From NCBI RefSeq assembly GCF_022549675.1, contig NZ_JAKZGR010000006.1, positions 186,001-250,000 of the forward strand: a stretch of 64,000 nt of DNA, written 5' to 3'. This document shows, piece by piece, positions 58,014 through 64,000 of the stretch; the stretch's first letter is position 1; each line of letters begins with the position of its first letter. The notes beneath the pieces are model-generated. The model was given only the letters and a program-made list of their open reading frames with translations, had not been told where the DNA came from and searched no databases. The translations under genes and the position numbers were made by a program. Origin of the DNA: Belliella kenyensis (GTDB taxonomy: Bacteria > Bacteroidota > Bacteroidia > Cytophagales > Cyclobacteriaceae).

Positions 58014-58397
58014 TTAATACCAAAATTCATCTTCCAAATCGGCATTGGAGTAGGAGCTCCACTCTTCAGCAATGATTTGATCCAATATGTCATTTGGGTT
58101 ATCAGTTAGGGATAGGGCGTCCTCCGCTGACCAATAGCCAGAATTGATGTATAGATTGATATCACTATTTACCTTATCCTGAAAAGTCTCTGGATTGGCT
58201 ACCCCGTTATTGAATACGTACAAACCCACACTTACTAGGATTGCCACTGAAGCAGCCATGCTTCTCATCCATATCATCTTTGTATTTCTCTCCTTGTTTT
58301 TTGCTAGTATATCTTCAGAGAGTTTATCAAAGTAAGACTCAGGGACCTTATAGATGTTTTCTTTGGGAATGTTATTTATCATATTTGCTTTAGACAA
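58014..58397 (-). CDS. Probable anti-sigma factor, single-pass membrane protein
   Basis: A 127-residue protein with an N-terminal cytoplasmic part containing IPKENIYKVPESYFDKL, a membrane segment (about 45-64, MRSMAASVAILVSVGLYVF) and an acidic periplasmic tail. It lies between an ECF sigma gene and an exported protein gene, the usual place for an anti-sigma factor. It lacks the His-x3-Cys-x2-Cys zinc motif of the classical anti-sigma domain. The role is inferred from order and topology. Met6 is an alternative start. Confidence 0.65.
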   Translation of the reverse strand: MSKANMINNIPKENIYKVPESYFDKLSEDILAKNKERNTKMIWMRSMAASVAILVSVGLYVFNNGVANPETFQDKVNSDINLYINSGYWSAEDALSLTDNPNDILDQIIAEEWSSYSNADLEDEFWY

Positions 58398-58414
58398 AGT
58401 ATTTGTTCAATGGT

Positions 58415-58963
58415 TTATTCTGTTTTCAAATCACTTTCAATTTTTTTTACTGCATGATGGTAGCTTGCTTTGAGTGCACCTATAGATGTATCTGTGATTT
58501 TACTGATTTCTTCATAACTCAAGTCTTCGTAATATTTTAAATTGAAGACCAACCTTTGCTTCTCGGGTAACTTTAGCAACGACTTTTGCAAGATCCTCTG
58601 AATTTCATCTCCATCGATCAAGGGTGATTGGTCGATATAGCTCTTCATCGTTTCTTCATGATTTTCTACAGGAAAGAAATATTTCTTTTTTTTCTTTTCA
58701 AGAAAATTCAAACTCTCGTTAACAGCAATCCTGTATAACCAAGTATAAAGAGAGGAATTGCTTTGAAAAGAATTGATGTTCCGAAACGCTTTTATAAAGG
58801 TGTTTTGCAAGATATCATCTGCATCCTCATGTATGATGACCATCTTCCGAATGATGCTGTAAACTCGTCTTTGGTAGGTTTCCACCAATGTTCGATACCC
58901 CTTTTCACGTTGATTGGGGTCTTTGATCATGTTAAGGATGGTGAGATCGCTAAGTGACATCAT
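58415..58963 (-). CDS. ECF-type RNA polymerase sigma factor
   Basis: A 182-residue sigma-70 family protein of the extracytoplasmic-function type. Region 2 is about 25-95 (YSIIRKMVIIHEDADDILQNTF ends in the -10-binding helix; FRNINSF, LYTWLYRIAVNE), region 4 about 125-178 (LPEKQRLVFNLKYYEDLSYEEIS). It starts a three-gene cluster with a putative anti-sigma factor 17 bp downstream. Met1 and Met2 are equally possible starts. Confidence 0.94.
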   Translation of the reverse strand: MMSLSDLTILNMIKDPNQREKGYRTLVETYQRRVYSIIRKMVIIHEDADDILQNTFIKAFRNINSFQSNSSLYTWLYRIAVNESLNFLEKKKKKYFFPVENHEETMKSYIDQSPLIDGDEIQRILQKSLLKLPEKQRLVFNLKYYEDLSYEEISKITDTSIGALKASYHHAVKKIESDLKTE

Positions 58964-59273
58964 TGGTAGTTAGACAGCCAAGTTACCAATAAGTTTAAAA
59001 ATGCTTGTGAAAAAATGTAATTACTCACTCAAATAGGGCTTGAAATAAGTAGTTATGATAACGATGTCAATTTTTGCCGCATAGGCACATAGTTTTTGTA
59101 TTCCTGGTGAGATGGATATTAATTGAAATGAAATTAATCTATTTCCACTCAATTAAAAAAAATATGGATATACGGAACTTTGCCAATAACATTACAAAAT
59201 TCCGATTTATCTAACTTCCGATATAAATTGATATTGGATACTTATGGATATTGACCATTAACAACCTGTTGAG

Positions 59274-59298
59274 CCAATGAATTGAAGTTACTGGCAAA
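59274..59298. repeat. Dispersed repeat, copy 2
   Basis: CCAATGAATTGAAGTTACTGG followed by CAAA, 22 of 25 positions identical to 41382-41406. Confidence 0.6.
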
Positions 59299-59344
59299 AA
59301 AGCGCATAATCAGAAAAAAATGCATTTACTTAAACTCATAAGAA

Positions 59345-59419
59345 CTGCTAGGTTTTTTTCTAAGTATTGGGAAAGTGTGATTAATTCGCACATTTGCAAT
59401 CTGATCATAAACCTAGCAG
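59345..59419. repeat. Long inverted repeat in the sigma/USP spacer
   Basis: CTGCTAGGTTT (59345-59355) and AAACCTAGCAG (59409-59419) are perfect 11-bp arms around 53 nt, with an inner GTGTGA/TCGCAC stem (one wobble) between them. It lies about 95 bp beyond the universal stress gene stop. No T run follows on the minus strand side other than inside the arm. Confidence 0.55.
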
Positions 59420-59491
59420 GTCAAAAATGGACAATCAAATCTATAATCTAATTCCGATTTCTATCCATAATTCTAAAACCCAAAATCTAAT

Positions 59492-59507
59492 CCTGATAGC
59501 TATCGGG
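59492..59507. repeat. Palindrome variant CCTGATAGCTATCGGG
   Basis: Fifteen of sixteen bases match the perfect palindrome CCCGATAGCTATCGGG at 60813-60828. Confidence 0.7.
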
Positions 59508-59514
59508 ACTACTA

Positions 59515-60438
59515 TCAAATCTCCAAAATATAATCCAAAATCCCAGCATTTTTTCCCTTAGGCCTTGTGACTAAAAGTGGGATGCTATCATTCATTTGGA
59601 TCAATCTCTCAGCCAAACTACCGATAAAAAGAGCAGTGGCCGCTGTTCTTCCTTTGGCGCCAATGATGATACCGTCGGCGTTTATTTCAGATGCCTTACT
59701 TAGTATATCTTCCACAGGATCATCGTCTTCATCTTTTGTGTACAAGGGTTTGATATTGATTCCTTTGACATCTATTTTTCTGATGAATTTTTTATAGTTG
59801 ATTTCTGCATGCATTTCCATGATAGATGCAAATTCTTCATAAGATTTTCCTGTAAAATGGTACCCTGACGGGATAGAAAATACATTTTGACAGTAAATCT
59901 TAGCTTTGCCGCCATATTTTTCTGCAATCATGATAGCTTCTTCCATGGCATCTTTAGAATAATCCGAAAAATCACTTGGAACGAGAAGTTTATCAATCTT
60001 AGGAACTGCATGTTCGGGGATAATCAAAAGGCTACAGCTTGCTCTTCTAGCGAGCCTCTGAGAAAGCACGCCTGTGCCAGGCAATTGTACTTTTCTACCT
60101 ACCATGATCATGTCAGCCGACTTTTCATGCGCTAGTTTCAATATTTTCTTAGAAAGCTGTCCTTCTTTGACTACAAATGAAAACTCAATTCCGTCTTGTT
60201 TGCCAAAATGTTTGGCTACCAAATCTTTCATTTTTCCTTTGCGCTCATCCACCATATTCTGAATCAAATTGGGGAATTCCTCCAATACTTCTTTAGGAAT
60301 ATTCATGTTCCTAATCACGTTGGTAAAGTAGATTTTTTTTGTCTGATTTACTTGTGCAACAAATGAGGCAAAACGAACTAGCGTATCGTCCAAAGCACTT
60401 TGATCTAGGCAAACTATGAGTTTTTTGATTTGATACAT
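59515..60438 (-). CDS. Tandem universal stress protein (two UspA domains)
   Basis: A 307-residue cytoplasmic protein of two UspA domains (about 3-145 and 150-300). The frame runs to 60459, but ATG 60438 gives the domain start MYQIKKLIVCLDQS and sits 17 bp after the predicted start of transcription. Nucleotide-binding loops are present in both halves: GRKVQLPGTGVLSQRLA in domain 1, GAKGRTAATALFIGSLAERL in domain 2 (G-x2-G-x9-G-S type). ATP-binding is expected, the physiological role in stress is general. Confidence 0.9.
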   Translation of the reverse strand: MYQIKKLIVCLDQSALDDTLVRFASFVAQVNQTKKIYFTNVIRNMNIPKEVLEEFPNLIQNMVDERKGKMKDLVAKHFGKQDGIEFSFVVKEGQLSKKILKLAHEKSADMIMVGRKVQLPGTGVLSQRLARRASCSLLIIPEHAVPKIDKLLVPSDFSDYSKDAMEEAIMIAEKYGGKAKIYCQNVFSIPSGYHFTGKSYEEFASIMEMHAEINYKKFIRKIDVKGINIKPLYTKDEDDDPVEDILSKASEINADGIIIGAKGRTAATALFIGSLAERLIQMNDSIPLLVTRPKGKNAGILDYILEI

Positions 60439-60460
60439 GACAAACGAAAATATGATCATG

Positions 60461-60468
60461 CAAAATTA
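60461..60468 (-). promoter_or_regulatory. -7 box of the universal stress gene
   Basis: Minus-strand TAATTTTG, followed by CA, a perfect TAnnTTTG match, 22 bp before the ATG at 60438. Confidence 0.5.
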
Positions 60469-60715
60469 TCGAATTAATTGATGAAATCTCCAGGTTTGAA
60501 AAATATTATTTCGTTTTTAATGGATTCACTTTGCTCGATTTCATGACCTAAACCAGAGTATCCGAAATCTTTTGCATTTACTAAATTTAAATTCACTTTA
60601 GCTGATTAGAAGGTGAAAATTACAATTATGCACTATTTTCCTGAGGAATGAGGAAATTCCTTTAGTTTTCTGAAAAGGATATGCTCTGAAATTAAACTCC
60701 CCTTACATATTTGCG

Positions 60716-60723
60716 TATATTTG
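60716..60723 (+). promoter_or_regulatory. -7 box of the ncRNA candidate
   Basis: TATATTTG followed by CA, a perfect TAnnTTTG match. The usual 6-7 bp distance puts the start of transcription at about 60730, exactly where the closing stem of the RNA candidate begins. Confidence 0.6.
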
Positions 60724-60729
60724 CACAAG

Positions 60730-60945
60730 GAAGTCGGGTCGCCGACATGTTCAAACTTCACAATTAACAAAAATACCGAGTGAAGCCTCTTTCAAAAACA
60801 GGCCTCATTCCTCCCGATAGCTATCGGGACGGAACCTCGTCTCTTCGGAGGCAGGATAACAGTGGAAGTTTGCGATTCTAAGGCAGCTCAAATCTTGTCT
60901 ATAAAGAGGTTTGTAACACTCTAAGACCTGACTTCTTTTATTTTT
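60730..60945 (+). ncRNA. Structured non-coding RNA candidate, possibly 6S-like
   Basis: About 206 nt plus a U-rich tail. The ends pair: GAAGTCGGGTC (60730-60740) with GACCTGACTTC (60925-60935), 11 bp with one wobble, followed by TTTTATTTTTTT. Inside, CAAACTTC (60752-60759) pairs with GAAGTTTG (60865-60872), extended by two pairs past a bulge. The apex is the palindrome hairpin 60812-60829, supported by TTCC/GGAA (60808-60811 with 60831-60834). A second hairpin on the 3' side is CAAATCTT with AAGA and TTTG (60889-60913). A long rod with paired ends and internal bubble is the 6S RNA plan; the flavobacterial 6S family is a possible match, not tested. No protein-coding frame fits. The 3' end overlaps the flippase gene's end on the other strand. 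Confidence 0.55.
60813..60828. repeat. Perfect palindrome CCCGATAGCTATCGGG
   Basis: A 16-bp perfect palindrome, extended by T/A on each side to 18 bp. A one-mismatch copy is at 59492-59507 and a decayed one at 35384-35400. It forms the apex of the ncRNA candidate. Confidence 0.85.
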
Positions 60946-62399
60946 TTCATCAACCGATCTCTATTTGGTTTTGCAATATCAAGTAAGAAAATCCCACCTA
61001 CATACATTGCTGTAAGCAAAAGGATATTTACAACAATGCTCCAAAAGCCATTTGGCATCAATCCAGCACTGAAATAATGCATGATCCATAACAGCCCACT
61101 TAATCCAAGAATTTTTAAAATATCGATTGAAAAAGGGTTTAGCTGAAGTCTCTGTCGAATGTAAAGAAACTTGACTAGATTAAAAATAATCATTGCCATA
61201 AAAGAAGCCATCGCGGCACCATTGATTCCAAAAATAGGTATCAAAAGCATGTTCAAAACAATAACGGCAATACTCATGATCAGTGTAGCGGTGATGTTGA
61301 ATACATAATGCTTCGAAAAGACAATAATCTCGCTATTGATTGAAAAAAGGACATCTGTGAGTTTTCCCAAGCCAATCCAAAGGACTACCCATTTTCCCAT
61401 TTCATATACTGCATTGTTGGGGACATAATGATAGAGGCTGTCTATATTCATCCATATAGCGAAAAAAATAAATGAACAAAGTAGTAGCTGATGAACTGCG
61501 ACTTCTTTGTAGAGTTTGTCTATTTTGGAAATTTCACCTTTTTCAAAATGCTCTGATACAATAGGCATCACAACTTGCGAAATGGCTCTCCGGGGCATTT
61601 CTATTACCACGGCAATCGAAAAAGCTATGGTGTAGATCGCATTGGCATCCAACCCAATCATTGCAGTAACCATGAGGCTGTCTATTTTCATGATCAACAT
61701 GCTGCCTGTTGTTGCAAGCAGGGTAATCAAGCTGAACTTCATGAAATCTGACAATAAGCCACTTGGGAATGCTTTGAATCTAAATCGTAGCTGAAAAATT
61801 TTTTCCTGAATCATATAAACAATCATACCTAACAATGCCAAAAAATAAATCCCTGCCAAGCCCCACATCATTTGGTTGAAATCAATCCATTTTATCAAAT
61901 AGATAAGTATCAAAACAGCACTTAATAACCTAAGTACGACTTCTCTGAAAAATGCAGGCACAGCTACCTTAAGAAAAGATCTACAGAAAGAATCCAAGAT
62001 ACTGTTCAATACTGCAAATAAGGTGATCAAAATCACAACAGCCAGAAAATCAATGACCTCAGGAGAGTTTTTTGCAAATGTATCTATGATCAAATCTTTG
62101 AATAGAAAGAAAATCGCCATCACTACCACAAAGCCAATAATGGCGATCACTAAACTCAAAGTGAAAAAAGAGAATTGATTTTCTTTTACTTTTGGATAGA
62201 ACCTTGTAATTCCATTGCCTACACCGAGTTGCGCAAAGGGGACGAATAGTAGCCCCATGTCTTGTATGGTGCGAAAAATCCCAATTTGCTCAGGTTGTAA
62301 CGCATAGGGAAGTAGCCAGAGTACGTTAAAATAGCCAATCAGTACCCCAAGGTATGATGAAAGTGTGGTAAGGATACTTTGCTTGGCGATTTGTTTCAT
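60921..62399 (-). CDS. Oligosaccharide flippase, Wzx/MATE-like
   Basis: A 492-residue polytopic membrane protein with about 14 predicted membrane segments of the polysaccharide-exporter (PST/MOP) superfamily. The start QSILTTLSSYLGVLIGYFNVLWLLPYAL and LGVGNGITRFYP are typical of Wzx-like flippases. It would turn lipid-linked oligosaccharide across the inner membrane for surface polysaccharide or LPS. It follows the glycosyltransferase by 44 bp. Substrate unknown. Confidence 0.9.
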   Translation of the reverse strand: MKQIAKQSILTTLSSYLGVLIGYFNVLWLLPYALQPEQIGIFRTIQDMGLLFVPFAQLGVGNGITRFYPKVKENQFSFFTLSLVIAIIGFVVVMAIFFLFKDLIIDTFAKNSPEVIDFLAVVILITLFAVLNSILDSFCRSFLKVAVPAFFREVVLRLLSAVLILIYLIKWIDFNQMMWGLAGIYFLALLGMIVYMIQEKIFQLRFRFKAFPSGLLSDFMKFSLITLLATTGSMLIMKIDSLMVTAMIGLDANAIYTIAFSIAVVIEMPRRAISQVVMPIVSEHFEKGEISKIDKLYKEVAVHQLLLCSFIFFAIWMNIDSLYHYVPNNAVYEMGKWVVLWIGLGKLTDVLFSINSEIIVFSKHYVFNITATLIMSIAVIVLNMLLIPIFGINGAAMASFMAMIIFNLVKFLYIRQRLQLNPFSIDILKILGLSGLLWIMHYFSAGLMPNGFWSIVVNILLLTAMYVGGIFLLDIAKPNRDRLMKKIKEVRS

Positions 62400-62443
62400 C
62401 AGTATGCTAGGATTGACAAAATGTAAATTGTCGATGCTGTTTA

Positions 62444-63493
62444 TTATTCACTCAATACTTTTAGTAAAGCTCGTTTTCTTTTTTCAAAAGTGAAATTGTC
62501 AACAATTCGGTTTCTTGCACATGATCTCAGCAGGTTTTGATTGGCAATGGACAAGAAATCCTTAAGTTTAAATTTTAACAAGTTTACATCTTTTTTGGGT
62601 AGTATGAGACCTGTTTTCCCAATGATTGTGGGAATATCACCCACTGCCGATCCTATGGGTATACAACCACAAAGCATGGCCTCTGCCAAGGCATTTGGAA
62701 ATCCTTCAGACATGGAAAGCTGAAGGTAAAATCGGTGTTTGTTAAGTTCTGATTTGAGAGAATCGGCATTTAGCTCTCCTATAAGGTGTATATTTTTTGA
62801 TTTGCTAGGATAGTTTTGATCACCTACGATGGTGAATGTGCAGTCAGGAAAACTCCCAGCTAGGAATTCAATCAGGTCAATTCCTTTGATCAGTGCCCTT
62901 GTAGGATGGGATATTCCTTTGGCGATGGTGATAAATGAATTTGAAGTTCTTTCTTGGCCTAAGTCCTTCCAGAATTCATGATCAAATCCATTATAAATCA
63001 CTTCAATTGGCGTTTGAAGAGATGGAATAAGGTTCTTAAGCCCTTGCTTCGTGGGAATGTTTTCATCATATTTATAATCATATCCAACCAAAGAATCAGC
63101 TACAGGGAGTATCTTAGTACAGTTTTGAAAACTATAGACCGTGGCTTTTCTTAGCCATTTTTTTCTAAAGTTTCCATATTGTATAACAGGCATATTGGTA
63201 GCATCTGTACCACCTGATTGGATATATGTTTTGATTCCAAACTTTTGGCCAAACCAGACAGGTAATATGCTGTGGTAGCCCCCAAAAAAGCACAAGTACT
63301 TGTTGGTAAATGGTAAGAATAGCAACAATTGAAAGAATTGTAAAAGGAAAAAAAATGGAAGCAAAACTGGTGATTGAGTGAATTTCAAACATTTCACCTT
63401 ATAAGATTCATGTAGCATTGCTACATCTCTTTGGGTGAAAGCAGTTTCAACTGGATAGATGTATAAAAGCATTAGGGTTTTTCTTTCTGTCAA
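62444..63493 (-). CDS. Glycosyltransferase family 4-like (GT-B fold)
   Basis: A 349-residue glycosyltransferase. The N-terminal half contains a hydrophobic stretch (about 44-63) that may associate with the membrane; the C-terminal half has IEVIYNGFDHEFW, TIVGDQNYPSK and the donor-binding SEGFPNALAEAMLCGCIPI with the E-x7-E pair. It adds a sugar in surface polysaccharide synthesis; donor and acceptor are unknown. Its start overlaps the methyltransferase stop by 4 bp, so translation is coupled. Confidence 0.88.
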   Translation of the reverse strand: MTERKTLMLLYIYPVETAFTQRDVAMLHESYKVKCLKFTQSPVLLPFFFLLQFFQLLLFLPFTNKYLCFFGGYHSILPVWFGQKFGIKTYIQSGGTDATNMPVIQYGNFRKKWLRKATVYSFQNCTKILPVADSLVGYDYKYDENIPTKQGLKNLIPSLQTPIEVIYNGFDHEFWKDLGQERTSNSFITIAKGISHPTRALIKGIDLIEFLAGSFPDCTFTIVGDQNYPSKSKNIHLIGELNADSLKSELNKHRFYLQLSMSEGFPNALAEAMLCGCIPIGSAVGDIPTIIGKTGLILPKKDVNLLKFKLKDFLSIANQNLLRSCARNRIVDNFTFEKRKRALLKVLSE

Positions 63494-64000
63494 ACACTCA
63501 ACTTGATGGCTAATCTTTCGAGAAAAACATCCATTTTTTTCCTCAATGTTGTTTTTTCTATCGCTTTGTTTTTTCTGAATATGAAATATTGGTAATCTTT
63601 TTCTTCGTAAAAAACACTGTATGTTTTCATTTCTTCCAAGTAGAATCCGAATTGTTGGAGTACACCGATTAGCTTGGAAGTATCTAGTGGCTGATCTATA
63701 ACTTGAAGTTTTTCAGGCTCATTTTTAATCATCCATTCTAGGAACCTAGGTGAGGGGATGTGAACGAAAATGACTGAGTTTTCATGTGCATGTTTCGCAA
63801 TATTGGCAAATAAATTTTCATGCTGATCTACAGGAATATGTTCCAAAACATCAGGAAAAACAAAGAAGTCGAAAGACTTGCCATTCTTTTCAAAATCAGA
63901 CATGTCTGATACTTCAAAACTGAGGTTCTTTTGAGTCGACCACAGTTTTTTTGCTTTTTCTATGCTGATTTTGCTGATATCTACAGAAAGTACATGGCCA
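63490..64000 (-). CDS. SAM-dependent methyltransferase (N-terminus outside window)
   Basis: The visible 170 residues belong to a class I methyltransferase. The frame is open to the end of the window (GHVLSVDISKISIEKAKKLW precedes the internal Met at 63903), so the gene starts beyond it; the Met is not the start. VLSVDIS is the end of motif I / the acidic loop binding the ribose, and FFVFPDVLEHIP is motif II, as in Methyltransf_11/23 enzymes common in polysaccharide clusters. It would methylate a sugar or lipid carrier product; the substrate is unknown. Confidence 0.85.
   Translation of the reverse strand, partial: GHVLSVDISKISIEKAKKLWSTQKNLSFEVSDMSDFEKNGKSFDFFVFPDVLEHIPVDQHENLFANIAKHAHENSVIFVHIPSPRFLEWMIKNEPEKLQVIDQPLDTSKLIGVLQQFGFYLEEMKTYSVFYEEKDYQYFIFRKNKAIEKTTLRKKMDVFLERLAIKLSV

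Larger units (their letters stand above)
58964..59514. other. Gene-free spacer with several repeat elements
   Basis: 551 bp with no supported gene. From left to right: AT-rich leader of the sigma gene; dispersed repeat copy 2 (59274-59298); long hairpin (59345-59419); and a block related to the mrp-dnaG spacer, with AAAATCTAATCCTGA at 59482-59496 and a palindrome variant at 59492-59507. It appears to be a place where mobile or repetitive intergenic sequences gather. Confidence 0.6.

Noticed and set aside
60730-60945. tmRNA, RNase P RNA or SRP RNA as identity of the structured RNA
   Set aside because: Too short for tmRNA or RNase P RNA, no tRNA-like end or RNase P core motif, and the conserved SRP loop sequence was not seen.

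Overview
The window reads as chromosomal DNA of a Bacteroidota organism, most likely a Cytophagales member of the Cyclobacteriaceae type. The evidence is two SusC/SusD pairs, a one-protein hybrid two-component regulator, three proteins with type IX secretion C-terminal sorting domains, Bacteroidota-type -7 promoter boxes (TAnnTTTG), and AT-rich intergenic DNA with dispersed palindromic repeats. Genus level is inference. No rRNA, tRNA, CRISPR array, transposase or phage gene was seen.

Layout. (1) 1-7.9 kb: the end of a nitroreductase gene, then a pectin-type locus with a tandem rhamnogalacturonan acetylesterase (-) divergent from SusC and an unusually long SusD (+). (2) 7.9-9.6 kb: a small ArsR operon with an SRPBCC-VOC fusion and a DUF4287 protein, with palindromic operator candidates over its promoter. 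(3) 9.6-25.6 kb: a full polysaccharide utilisation locus with a GH3 enzyme and hybrid two-component regulator on -, and SusC, SusD, GH30 and GH2 on +; the enzyme mix suggests a beta-linked galactan, possibly beta-1,6. (4) 25.7-40.4 kb: housekeeping genes dnaB, a PASTA / T9SS-cargo / rhodanese operon, an mrp-nifU-M43 protease operon, dnaG, ribBA and surE. (5) 40.4-42.6 kb: two poorly characterised proteins. (6) 42.6-54.8 kb: a maltodextrin/starch locus with MFS transporter, cytoplasmic GH31 and LacI regulator on -, and a SusE-like lipoprotein, T9SS-secreted GH13, class II fructose-bisphosphate aldolase and lipoprotein GH13 on +. It has no SusC or SusD of its own. (7) 55-60.5 kb: overlapping mgsA-pfkA, mscL, an ECF sigma / anti-sigma-like / Spy-like cluster and a tandem universal stress protein. 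(8) 60.7-64 kb: a probable structured non-coding RNA and the end of a surface polysaccharide operon (methyltransferase, glycosyltransferase, flippase).

How it works together. Carbohydrate capture dominates. Each locus joins surface binding or import (SusC/D/E), surface or secreted enzymes, and a local regulator. In two loci an intrinsic terminator lies between the binding-protein gene and the enzyme genes, which should make enzyme transcripts scarcer than binding-protein transcripts. The maltodextrin locus feeds glycolysis, and aldolase, phosphofructokinase and methylglyoxal synthase lie within or close to it.

The most interesting unexplained signals are: a roughly 206-nt RNA candidate at 60730-60945 whose paired ends coincide with a predicted start site and a U-rich end; long hairpins at every convergent gene junction; the palindrome CCCGATAGCTATCGGG and related dispersed repeats; and the SusC/D-less starch locus with an 11-bp LacI-type operator word on both sides of the lacI gene.
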